Assembly: GCA_000711775.1 (NCBI GenBank)
Contig: ARYC01000316.1
Coordinates: 95,854-159,853, forward strand
Origin: Oxytricha trifallax
Taxonomy: Eukaryota > Ciliophora > Spirotrichea > Sporadotrichida > Oxytrichidae
Direction of reading: 5' to 3'
Length of the DNA: 64,000 bases
The position numbers and the translations under genes were made by a program. Below, in pieces: positions 24,420-35,099 of this stretch (positions are counted from its first letter, which is position 1; every line of letters starts with the position of its first letter). The notes under the pieces are model-generated. The model was not told the origin of the DNA, made no database searches, and saw only the letters and a program-made list of their open reading frames with translations.

Positions 24420-25800
24420 CACTTCTTACTTATAATTAGATTGCTTTGAGCTTCGACAATAACTAAAAAGATTTTATTGAAAAGATTGGAATTATCCTTC
24501 GGCAACAATTAGTTTGGATTGTCAAATATCTCATAAGAACTGTGATACACTTTGAATATAAAGTCTAAGGAAGCATCTCTTTTATAATAAGAATGTCTTA
24601 TTCTTTAATTACGTGATTGAGTTTTAAGTACGAAACTTTTTACTATTAAATATTTAGTTTTCTTGGTAAAGTTGCTCTTATTGAAATAGTATACCATATC
24701 TTTTGAATTTTAAAGTAATCATAGTAAACCAAGGCTGAGAATTCAAGATTAGAATTATGTAAAATGTCTCTTCAAAAGATGTGAGCATTATGGTTTCATT
24801 AGACTAAGGGGAGTAAAGCCATAGGAATTTAACTTTAGAGTTAATTTTATTGGTAAAATATCTTAGATTTTAGAATAATTGCTTTCTTGAGTTTTACAAT
24901 CGTGAAATCTGTAGTGATGCTAATATTAATTTAATCAGATCCAATATTCTAAGTTAAAAATATTCTCTTTTGATAAGTATTGAGTTTAATGTTATATACT
25001 TTTCAGTGAGTAATTCAGTCAAAATATCGTAATTTTCATTTTTTAAATTATCCACATTAATCAAAATTATGTCTTCAACTACTATGTTAAAATGAATTAT
25101 TTTTTTTCTAATTCTTGTTGGTTAATTAAATATGTATTGAATGCCTTATTTTAGAATAAATAGTCTCTTTCCCCATAAATTTATTTACTATTTTCTACAA
25201 AATTTTCTAGTATATGCTCACTATCAATAAATTCTTGTAAATTACCATTATTAGTTTTAGTTTTGATGCCAATATAGAATTTGCTACATTAGCAGCAAAC
25301 ATTTGGCACGCTAACTTAGCTATCTTTGTTCACTTATTTCTTAAGAATTTAGGTGATTTCTACAATATCAGTTCTACTATATTTCTCTAACTCACCTGAT
25401 ATAAATGAGTCAAATTGTTCTTTACTATAAGCTGCATGTGAATTTCTTCCTCATTAATATCAATGTTAGAATATTATAACTTTCCTAATCTTCAAATTGC
25501 TTCTGGGATATACCTTAACTACATTCCCCAGATCATAGAATTGATAAAGAAGCACTAATTTGATATTATAATAGCTCATGAGTTTGACACATCCAAATGC
25601 TCATGATCCAATTTAGAAGTGTTATTGTTCATAATTATATCGTTTTGGATTTAATATACTAATCTAAAACGCTTTTCATTCTTAAGTTCCTGTTTAGTAA
25701 AGTATTCTTAATATTGCTGATGTTAACCTAAAGTAGCATATTTAAGAATTAATACTTTTTTAAAGGGAAGGATAATATTAATGAATGCCATTTTGATGCG
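24420..25800 (-). CDS. Unknown protein with a Cys-rich knuckle
   Basis: Minus-strand blocks, from the N-terminal side: LVLLYQFYDLGNVVKVYPRS, YSKEQFDSFISGELEKYSRT, QVSVPNVCCQCSKFYIGIKT, a stretch with EFIDSEHILENFVENSKQ, NIVVEDIILINVDNLKNENY and a final KRDASLDFIFKVYHSSYEIF and LFNKIFLVIVEAQSNL, ending at a TGA at about 24430. The CCxC cluster could be half of a zinc site. Frames change at least twice. It lies upstream of the coiled-coil gene on the same strand, with an AT-rich gap between them. No family was recognised. Confidence 0.5.
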
Positions 25801-26189
25801 AAGGTGACTTTTAATTTATTATATAATAATACCTGTTATATTAATATATTATAGAAATTTAATATAGTCTATGAAAATCAAATTAGATCTTTAAAATATA
25901 TTAAAGAAGCCTTCAAATCAACAAAATTGCTTGCTTATTAATTTAAAACTTTGAATAAAAATAGCATCATTTAAAAAACCAATTATTATTGAGATCTTTT
26001 ATTAATATTTTTCATTTTTATAGAATAAAATATTCTTAATTTATAAAAGGATATTGATAAATTTTAAATAATAATTATAAGTTATAATGAAACTGATGAA
26101 ATACAAACACAATAAATGCATGCATTCACAGAAATTTTGCAAGTAACATTTTGGAAATATTTCATTAATTTAATACTCTTTCAACTATA

Positions 26190-26340
26190 GGACAGACACA
26201 TAAAGCAGTGACTAGGGATCAAAAATGAGGAGAAAGATGTAGTTAAGGAACACAGAAAGACAAGGCCAGAAACATATACGAAGAACATTGGAAAAATGAC
26301 AAAGAGCTGTGATATAGTTACCATTTTAATTTCTACAAAA
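26190..26340 (+). CDS. Small coding block, unknown
   Basis: A purine-rich island in very AT-rich DNA reads DRHIKQWLGIKNEEKDVVKE then HRKTRPETYTKNIGKM. It is highly charged and basic, about 45 codons. It may be an isolated exon or a gene relic, since the flanks show no partner. Confidence 0.35.
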
Positions 26341-26506
26341 AAGTATTCATATTTTTATTTATTTAATTGTTATTACCTTTTATTTTCCACAAAATTTATC
26401 ATGATTTATGTAAATCTGTTTGACACTCTAAATTAATAATTCATCAAAAGTTTTGATATCTGAAAAAATCAAATTTTGAATTAGTATTTTTTATGTTCCA
26501 TTATCA

Positions 26507-26520
26507 TATATATATATATA
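26507..26520. repeat. Short TA microsatellite
   Basis: Seven TA dinucleotides in a row. Confidence 0.9.
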
Positions 26521-27292
26521 GAGGATTTAATCATAAAAATATTCTTTAAAGAACTCTTGAGTGTCAACTCGTTCATTCTTATCATATCATATGCTAGAGA
26601 TCTATAAACTTTTGACACCTTATTTATTAATGCTAAATTATATTCTAAATCTTTATTATAATAACTATATGAAGAATGAGGTATCATTTAGTTTTCAAAT
26701 TTTAAATTGCTAAAATAGAAATGAGTTTCTATATTTTATTTTAACTTTATTGTAATTATATAACAAGCATATTTTATTTATAAATTTTAAGATATTGAAT
26801 ATCCTTTAAATTTAAATAAAAACACTTGTATTATAATTGAGACATATATTGAAAATAATTAAAGTTAAATTGTTCATTATACATATAATGAATAATCTTC
26901 CAATTACTTCTTGTCCTCTATAAATAACTAATATAAAAGATTATTATAATGATCTTTAAAAGACAAAATCCAGCAAAAATAAATAATCTTTTTAATTGAG
27001 ATCATTATAATTATGAATTTAAGTAAATTTATTTATTTTAAAATCTTTCATTACTTCCTCAATATTTAAAACTTGATAGAAGTCAACATTTCCACCTGAA
27101 TTCTATTACTAATTTGGTAATAATTCAAAATTATTTATATGTAAAAAAATCACAAATTATTTATTATTTAAAATATAAAAATAATTTCTTGTAAACTTGG
27201 TTTATCTAAAACCCATTTATTTTTTCTGTCAAAATGTTTGCAAAAATATTCTGTTTATTTTAAAAAAGATTAAGCGATATTGAAATATTTGA

Positions 27293-27295
<3 letters not shown>

Positions 27296-27329
<34 letters not shown>
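27296..27329. repeat. TA microsatellite, about 33 bp
   Basis: An uninterrupted alternating TA tract of about sixteen units, the longest simple repeat in the window. Such tracts can extrude cruciforms and are frequent assembly trouble spots. Confidence 0.95.
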
Positions 27330-27334
<5 letters not shown>

Positions 27335-27549
27335 GCTCACTAACTAAATTCAAGTCTGACATGCTAGACACAAATTAACTAAAGGAAAATATCTAAATAT
27401 ATAGAAGTAATACAGTCAATAGCTATTAAAACTCAATAAGTTTATTGCATCCTCTAATATGAATTAAACATTATTGATTAATTTTTATTCAATTTCAGAC
27501 TGATTAATTTGTTTTTATAATAAACATTCACAGCCTAATTGGGCGATAG

Positions 27550-28150
27550 GTCATAGCTAATTTGCTATTCAGTTCAGGCTCACTCGACTAATTTACCAAA
27601 GACTTTAATGTTTCGCTCTTGAGCTTTATTAAGAGGGGTATTTATCAAAAGCAAAGAAATCATGAGTGGTTCTTTACATTGGTTAATGATTTTAAAATGC
27701 TGTTCATGCTAAATATTCAAATCTAAACTGTTTCAAAGTCTAGTACATCATCTACCTTGTAGTTTACCTTGTCATGTGAGCCTTTCCCTGAACTAATTTG
27801 TTCTGGAACATATTTATCTCAATTGTAATTATAGTGCTTATTTCTGTTTTCCTAATGTGTCTATATTATCCCAGTTTTTATCCTTATTTTTATGTTAAAG
27901 AAAATCATTTATAGTCACTAATTATCTGTTGCATGGCATATTATAGAATTAAGTCAAATTCAAGATTATTACAATCAAAGCTTAACTTTATTGCAATATA
28001 TTCCATAGTGTTTTGAATGAGTTTGCGACCTAATGAATTAATTTAAACTTGTTCTCCTTGATTTAGAATCATTATATTTTAATCATTTTATGATATTAAA
28101 TCATTCTTAATAATAGCCATAATATGCTGTGACATATTTTAATCAACTGC
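27550..28150 (-). CDS. Unknown protein, coding block
   Basis: The minus strand reads KNKDKNWDNIDTLGKQKQAL, LRQICSRTNQFRERLTWQGK and, most gene-like, CKEPLMISLLLINTPLNK then AQERNIKVFGKLVEWAW. Lys/Gln-rich at first, then hydrophobic. It is the downstream neighbour, on the same strand, of the block at 28640-29440 and could be the C-terminal part of the same gene. No family was recognised. Confidence 0.4.
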
Positions 28151-28639
28151 TTACTATTGCCCAAACATGGTACAAAGATAAAAATATGATTTAATTATAA
28201 ATTTTAAAAAGAAGCTCGTAAAATTTCATTATCAAAAGTCTGAATTAACAGCTACTTATTGATTCTATTCGAATCAAAGCAGACTGAGCTAATCTCTGTA
28301 TAATTTTTAAGCATATAATATTGCTTAATGATAGGCAAGTGTGTGAGAATTGTGGAAATATTTTTGAATTGTTTTGAAATCATTTATTTGAATACTATCG
28401 CCACATCGAAAGTTGTCCCTACTAAAAGTGGTTTCGTTTAGATTTACCTAGTGAAAAATAAGTTAAATCTTATTGTTTAAGATACTAGGGTAAGATTTCC
28501 ATTTACTATATGATTATTAATAAATAACCAAATAAATAAAATAAAATAAAATTAATAAAAATTAATGATACATATATATAGTTGAATGTAAAATCAGAGT
28601 TCTTTTATTTTTATTTTAGAATTTAGAGCTTTTTTGCTT

Positions 28640-29440
28640 TGGCTCCTTTGAAATTATCTAGAATATAATTGTCACAGTTGATTGAGGGTTTATAGTCAGG
28701 TTGACCATTTTTAAGCACGTTTCTATATCATTAAATTAAATCTGTCATCCTTTTCACCATTTCTGTTCTTCTCTACTGGTACATATTTTCCATTTTTATC
28801 CAGTATTCTATCAACATAAAATATGAGGTTATCTAGTTGTGACTACACTATATACTCAATTGTGATACTAAGTTAAAATGCTGCTAAAAAATATTGAGGT
28901 TAAATTTATCTAATAGATATATTCTAGGAGTTAAGGTTCGTGATACACAAGCATTTTTATTTTCTGAACAACTGATACAAATCCAAAATTAAAGTCATAA
29001 AAGTTTTATTAATCTATATCGATATGAACTTCATCCCATGAGATATCTTTTGACATTTATGTATCAATTTAGATTCTAATTTCATTAAAAAAGTTTATAT
29101 TTAGTAAGAGTTATATCTTTATACTTGTAGTAAAAACTTTAATTTATGCAAACTTAACATATTCATTTGGCTTGACTATCAATTCTTTATACAAAATATA
29201 GTTGTTAATACCTGGCAACAGATTGACTTTTAATTTCCTGTTGTTGTTTATGATAACATTGATAGATATAGGCATATTGAAAGTATTCTTCAGGAGAAAG
29301 GGAGCATAGAGAATTTCTGGTCTGGATTGTGGAATCACAAAAAGTAGTCAAAAATTCTGCTGGTAAATGATATGCTCACTCACATCGAAAGTAATCATGG
29401 GAGGTTCTTTAAATTAAGCATGTATATTCGAAATGTGGAT
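28640..29440 (-). CDS. Beta-rich protein, possibly VPS13-like
   Basis: The minus strand reads HDYFRCE-like residues, then PQSRPEILYAPFLLKNTFNM, NRKLKVNLLPGINNYILYK and LIVKPNEYVKFA, followed by SKDISWDEVHIDIDQQNF and, one frame over, VDRILDKNGKYVPVEKNRNG. The run 'apolar - PFLLKNTFNMPISI - LPG' resembles repeats in lipid-transfer proteins of the VPS13 family (pattern F-x-I-x-N-x-x-P-x-x-I then L-x-P-G). That is a pattern judgement only. A frame change near 28830 breaks the C-terminal part. The 5' end abuts the ARF pseudogene on the opposite strand. Confidence 0.4.
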
Positions 29441-29517
29441 GCTGTTTAAAATAAATTCAAAAAAGAGATAATCAGAGTAATATTAAATCAAATTAAATTA
29501 TAATTATTAAGGAAAAA

Positions 29518-30057
29518 ATGCTTCCTATGTTTTCCAAAGTTTGAAAAAGACTTATTTTCAAGAAAGATATGAGAATTTTAAGATCGGTCCCGATGCTGCT
29601 GGTAAGATCACTATCCTTTACAATATAAAGCTTGGTGAGGTCGTCAAATTTCTTAAAATCATTGGCCTCAACGTCGAGATAGATGATTACATGAATATCA
29701 GTTTCGCCTTGAGAGATGTAGGCGGCCAAGACAAGATCAGACTCCATTTGAGACATTACTAACTGAATACCTAAGATCTGATCTTTGTCGTTGGCTCAAA
29801 TGATAGAGACATAATTGATGAAACTAGAGAAGAGCTCCACAAGATGATCGCTGAGAAGGAATTAAAGTAGCAGCTTTTTGGTATTCGTCAACAAACAAGA
29901 TTTTCCAGGCGCTATGAATTGCACAGAGATTATAATTAAACTAGGTCTCCACACTATCAGAGGCAGAACTTTGTTCATTCAAAGTAAGTGTACAGTATTT
30001 GTAGATGATCTTTATGAAGGACTCTGCTGACTCTCAAAGCAATTTGTCGCAAAATGA
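29518..30057 (+). pseudogene. ARF1: ARF small GTPase pseudogene, intronless
   Basis: A full-length ARF1-like copy of 180 codons including the TGA end, against about 181 aa for the family. ATG at 29518 gives [20 protein letters not shown], then after a one-base loss near 29583 [46 protein letters not shown] and SNDRDIIDETREEL. After a one-base gain in a T run near 29877 it reads [27 protein letters not shown] and [15 protein letters not shown]. The two indels compensate. Defects: the myristoylated Gly2 is Leu; the Mg-binding Thr of the P-loop (GKT) is Ile; Trp of WDVGGQ is Arg; two further Trp are Leu. ARF proteins recruit coat complexes to Golgi membranes. Lack of introns and the point decay suggest a processed or old duplicate pseudogene. 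The Gln of NTQ is TAA. Confidence 0.92.
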
Positions 30058-30059
30058 AA

Positions 30060-31190
30060 GGCTTAAAGGTATTTGAGTTTGTGCATGTTTCTTTAAACTG
30101 TACAGATCGATTAAGTAATCTATCGCTCTTGAACATGGCGAACTATTGCTATTCCTTATAAATATATGTGTAATTCAGATAATAATATGTTCAAAATAAA
30201 TCACTCTTATCTAGTAGTAATATGATATATTTATAATATATTCGTTTTTTTGAATTTATTTTAAACAGTTTCCACATTTCGAATATACTTGCTTTATATT
30301 TAAACATAGTAATTATAAAATATAATAACAAAATTTAATATAGTATTATAAGTTCATCTATAATATTATATATTTTAACATAACATAATTTAATTTATTT
30401 TCTCTGATCGCTTTATTTTTTAAAAAAAATTAGCTCTTATATTGGCTTATTTAATACTATAAAGCTTGTGAGAATTCTCGCTTATGTTTCTCATAATTGC
30501 ATATTCAGTGTTTTATGTGTTCTTTGTTAAGTTCTCTAAGATATTATAATGCCTTTTAGTTTTATTAAACTTGGTTTGTGAGATGCCAACATGATAAAGA
30601 TTTTAATATTAATTTATCATATAGGAATTTAATGTATCATATTTAATATTAATATAGCAAATAGGAATATTCTTAATCAGAACTGAAAATCATAAATCTA
30701 TCTGTACTTCTTGATTCAACCATAATAAAGTTAATTATAGAGTCACCAATATGACAAAAATATATTTTAATCATATTTTTAAGTATTAAAATACAAAATT
30801 GATTAAGGAGCAAATATATTATTAAATCTTAGAGGGTCTTAAGTTTTAATTTTACCTCTAACTTATATTGTTATCAGTTCAAAGTTAAGAGAAATCAATC
30901 AAAAATCTGCAATTAATAGCAAGAATTATATAACATCTGAGTTAACGTAAAAGTAAATTGGATTCTGAATAAAATCATGATTGATTGTCTTGTAATTAAT
31001 TTAATTTTATCCAATGCCAATAAGATTATTTAGACAAATAACATTTAAATTGTCCTAATTTGTATTTCAGCATAGTTATCTTGAGTTTTAATTACTTAAA
31101 AGAAAATCTTGGAAACTACAAATTCATTCAATGGCTGTAGCTTCATATGCTCAATGTAATTTAATAATAAGTTTCATACTTAAATATAAA
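30060..31190. other. AT-rich interval, nothing called
   Basis: Very AT-rich; short Lys/Ile/Asn peptides in all frames, none convincing. A stretch near 30600-30660 repeats TTTAATATTAAT-ATA motifs imperfectly. No RNA gene or larger repeat was recognised. Confidence 0.4.
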
Positions 31191-31194
31191 TTCT

Positions 31195-31900
31195 TTTGTT
31201 AATAGATTCGTGGGGAGGTTCTGCATCTACGAAATTGTGAAGGATCACTGAATGAGATCACTATTTAGCCAGTATAGAGTCACGTATCTGTGGCTCAGAG
31301 TTCTTCGTTCAATAGAGTATTAAAAAAATATAAATATTCTAATAAATCATTTGGAATAAATAATTTAGTAGCATTATTGTTGGGATTAAACATCTTAACT
31401 TCCCTCTCTATTTTTTGGTTAAGTGTTACATTTAAATTGAATCATTAACAAATCATTTTCTAGATAAAATTTAAATTTCAAACATCTACGACATATATTG
31501 GTGTAAGCTCAAACTGATTAGTAATTACGAGCGCGTTAACAACACCCCGACGAAAACCTCATCATTCACAGATATATATAAATAACATTTATTCATACAA
31601 GCCAAGGCTCACTGACAAAAACACTAATTGGATCTCTAAGCTGCTTAAGGTCCAATGATTTATGAAAAATTAATGCAATTTAGAATTTCTATGATACTTT
31701 AAAATATAGAATAATGTTAAACTTTTTAATTTATTTTTGATTTGGGAATCTTTTCTATAAGGGAGATAAGGAGTAAGAATACTGGTGAAGATGTACGGAA
31801 ATCTATTTCAAAAATGGCTTAGTTTTGCTTAAATTATCAATAGTCAAGATAGAATAAATATTTTGTATTATTTGAAGGTTGGGGAATCTTTTGAGAAGGA
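31195..31900 (+). CDS. Unknown protein, three coding blocks
   Basis: Block 1 (31205-31325) reads RGEVLHLRNCEGSLNEITIQ then QSHVSVAQSSSFNRVLKKY. Block 2 (31500-31680) reads WCKLKLISNYERVNNTPTKT, SSFTDIYKQHLFIQAKAHW and QAAQGPMIYEKLMQF. Block 3 (31770-31880) reads SKNTGEDVRKSISKMAQFCL. All are markedly less AT-rich than the spacers between them, so they look like exons of one plus-strand gene. Block 2 contains a TGA (after KAH) where Trp fits. No family was recognised. Confidence 0.45.
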
Positions 31901-32329
31901 ATATAATTATATTATATGGCCTTATAGAATTAATTTAAAAATTATATATTTAGATTTAATAACAAAATGTTAGAATTTAAAATTTATAACTTCAAAGTCT
32001 TGATGGAAAAACCGTATAAGGGATTAATTTGATTCAACTGAGAAATGCTCTGTGGCTTTAATCTGTTAATCATGTTAGAAATATAGAGAAAATTATCGAA
32101 TGTATAAGTATATATTTGATTTAATATTAATTTAAAATTTTACTAAATATAAGATGGCTAATAAAAACATTCTTAAATCTAGAAATTTATTAATTGGATT
32201 AAAATGTTTGAAAAACTTCGAGAATTTCAATGCGCTTTAGTCGATTAAATTCAAGAAATCTGATAAGATTTTCTCTATTATGAGTTTATGACATCTTGAA
32301 CAAAAAAGACACAATAATTTACTAAATAT

Positions 32330-33000
32330 CAACCTCCTCAATTGGTGCTATTTGGAATTTTTATAGTTGTTTTTCATTCCTATGCATTGTTAAAATAGAT
32401 ATTATGCCTTGGGATATAACTATAACACATATGAATAAGCTTACTTGACTCTTGGTTTATATAAAACTTTAGATCCAAACACTTAAAAATTAGAGCCAGG
32501 ATAATATATTTAGTAGTAAATTATGGTTAAAACGCTCTAAATGCAGACTAATTTATATTATATAGTAATGAGATTGATAACACTTACCATCTAAACTTCT
32601 GTCCTAAGATGGGTTTGAATCACACCCCAAAACAAAGTCTCATTTTTACAAGAGTTGTAGACATAATCGTTTCTAGCCTTGTAATAATTAGTACTCAAAT
32701 TTACGAAAAATTGCAAATTATTAAAATTTACTTTAGTATTAATTTAAATTAACTTAGTTTGACCATAATCTTTGAGAATATATAGTAAATTTTATGATAA
32801 ATTATTGATTGAGATAAAATAACATTGTCATTATGAATATGATGATGATGCAGAACAGTGGAGGCTTAGATCCCTAATAAATCAACTAAATTTTTTATTG
32901 TGATGTGTCTAATTACAATCACAAATCAAAACATGAATAAAATCTTTAAAAGACATGATATATAGTATAAATGAAAGAATGTGTGTGAATAAATTAATTT
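32330..33000 (+). CDS. Possible mannose-6-phosphate-receptor-like (MRH) protein
   Basis: Blocks read YEQAYLTLGLYKTLDPNTQK, then one frame over NEIDNTYHLNFCPKMGLNH (about 32565-32625), and GGLDPQQINQIFYCDVSNYN with KTWYIVQMKEC (about 32865-32975). The order 'TYHLNxC ... IFYCD ... Y-x6-C' resembles the MRH fold of mannose-6-phosphate receptors and ATG27-type proteins, which bind glycans or sort cargo in the endolysosomal system. The resemblance is a pattern judgement, and several Cys of the fold are not seen. Frame shifts between blocks may be introns. Confidence 0.35.
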
Positions 33001-33049
33001 TAGTTATTGTTTAATTAATTATTATATAAAGTTACTAAAGTTTATACTA

Positions 33050-35070
33050 CTATTTTTTTGATAATATCTGAAGCCGAAATTAAATATAAAAAAATTCTGT
33101 CAATATTGATTCTAATAAAGAGTGCAAAATTAATTATATTTTATAGACGGATCTTAAAATTTTTAGCTTGATACATTATTAAAATTATTGCTAGACTAAT
33201 TTATGTTTTCGATTTTGAGGTTATTAAATTGCTTTCTCTTTCCCTTATTTTATTTTAGTTTAAATTATATAGAACGATACTTTTGTATACTGTTTTTGAT
33301 ATTCCCAATTGACAATTCCTATTACTTATGGCATCTCATTTTTCTTAGAGTCTGAAAATACTACACAAACTACTAAATTTTCTGACATTTCACGATTGGA
33401 GTGATCTGTTTATTTTTAATGGGGTTCTGATAATAATTTAATCAACTTATGTTGCTGCTGATCATATAATGTAAATCTTCAAAATTATTCATACTATTAT
33501 TTTTACTAGGCCAATTTTATAAAGATTAAATAAAATTTTAGCATTATTAAATAAATTAAACGGTATTATTAAAGACCATAAAAATTAGATGTTTACTCAA
33601 AACTAGATTTAATTAAGCATGATTTAAGTTTTAAAGCAATTGGAGGTGATATCAATAACAGGCTTAATTTTGAAAAACATTTTATTTTGATCTTTTTATG
33701 TTAGACCATGAATATATGTGGACCGTAGTCTGATTTTGCTATAGCGAAAAATATATTAATTCATTGGAAAGTTAAATGACAGAATAGCTAGAGCCAGATT
33801 ATAGAATAAAATTGAACATCTATATAGATAAGGATGTGAATGAAGAAGAAAGTAGAGTATCTTAAACTCATCCAGACTAATGAAGAATATTGAAGATTAA
33901 TTTCGAAAGTCTTACACTAAGCTCTTTAAAAACCATTCCTAGCAGTCGGGAAAACTTCACTTGGCCTTGACTATGGCTATTGCTTTGCTCTATTAGGAGT
34001 TTTTATTTTATGTAAAGATAATTGTGCAAGAAAAACTACTATATTCAAGAGTTTTTCACTGGGTATACTTACCTACTTAAGCTTATATATCTAAAATGGG
34101 CTTAAAATACAAAATAATTTCAACAAAATTAGAAAGCTCGTTGGCTATTGCAAATAACATAATGCAATTTTTGAATTTATGATTGTTTAAGAGCATCATT
34201 TCTTCTATGCTAAAATAAAAGGAATAAAGAGACATTTAATTAAGATTTGGTTGAAAGACAAATATGAAGAATGAATCTGAATGATCATAGACAAAAACTT
34301 GCTGGATATTTATCTGGAGAATACATAATAATACTTGTTAGCTATATTGTGTCATTGGATATCCTCCAATTATTCAACTTGAATAGCCTTATACAGGTAT
34401 GGATCCCAAAGTAAGAAGGTTTTTGTGGTCTGTTGATGCAAAAGTTTTTCAAAAGAGAAAGAAATTTGAAGTTATCATAACTATTTACTCTATGGAAGAA
34501 ACAGAAGGCCTTTCTTCTAAAATTAAAATTATGATTCAGGTGGTATTTTCAGATATCATGGGTTGTGTCAACAATCCGAGAATAAGTATGGTAATAGATA
34601 CGAAATTGAGATAAAAATCCATAAATTAACGATTGATGAGTTAAAAGATAAAACTGAACTCTACGGTTCTTAAGACAACCTTCGTGCTATTTTCGATAAA
34701 TTTGCTGATCTTGTGCGCAAAATAAATGATAAATTAATTTGTAATACTGAAATAGACTATACTATGGCTGTCTTGGAAAAAAATTTATATAAATAACAGT
34801 TAGAAAAAGGTGATGAAATATCTATCTAAACCGATAAATTTGGTGAAGAAAACGTTCTTGAACACTATAACGAATACTTTAAATTTAGAGAGTGGAAAAT
34901 CATTTAGCTTTATTGAGAACCAAAGAGAAAAATTCAAGATATCTGATTACTCTACTTTATAAACAACATTGAAATGAATTCCTGAAAATTTGCCAATCAA
35001 GTACTGAATACAAAAATATAAACTCAAGATATAGATATAGAGGGAGATAAATTGTAAGACTTAAAGATCA
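33050..35070 (+). pseudogene. ABCA transporter, TMD2 end plus second ATP-binding domain
   Basis: ABCA-family sequence on the plus strand. A hydrophobic TMD2 end lies around 33220-33440. DKDVNEEESRV (about 33820) leads to LGLDYGYCFALLG (33960), then Walker A as NCARKTTIF (34020), a Q-loop VGYCKQHNAIFEF (34138), signature KLAGYLSGE (about 34300), Walker B region GYPPIIQLEQPYTGMDPKV (about 34355) and FLWSV. Then come IYSMEETEGLSSKI and the C-terminal SDYSTLQTTLKWIPENL, the SxxQTTLE element typical of NBD2. Defects: six extra codons (34002-34019) split Walker A; both P-loop Gly are Cys and Arg; Walker B Asp-Glu is Glu-Gln; the switch His is Tyr; frames change at least three times. ABCA proteins move lipids across membranes. 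This copy cannot hydrolyse ATP as written. Confidence 0.9.
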
Positions 35071-35099
35071 CGAATTTGGAACAGAATATGAAAACCTAG

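Larger units (their letters stand above)
26345..27540. other. AT-rich spacer with TA microsatellites
   Basis: No gene is supported. It contains two short TA tracts (listed separately at 26507 and 27296). A 68-codon minus-strand frame near 26481-26687 is Tyr/Ser/Met-rich and not persuasive. Confidence 0.4.

Noticed and set aside
29144-29338. Independent small gene on the minus strand
   Set aside because: It is the best-preserved part of the longer minus-strand block 28640-29440, not a separate gene.
34000-34018. 19-nt GT-AG intron in the ABCA Walker A (GTTTTTATTTTATGTAAAG)
   Set aside because: Removing 19 bases destroys the frame into NCARKTT; the observed extra length is 18 bases in frame.
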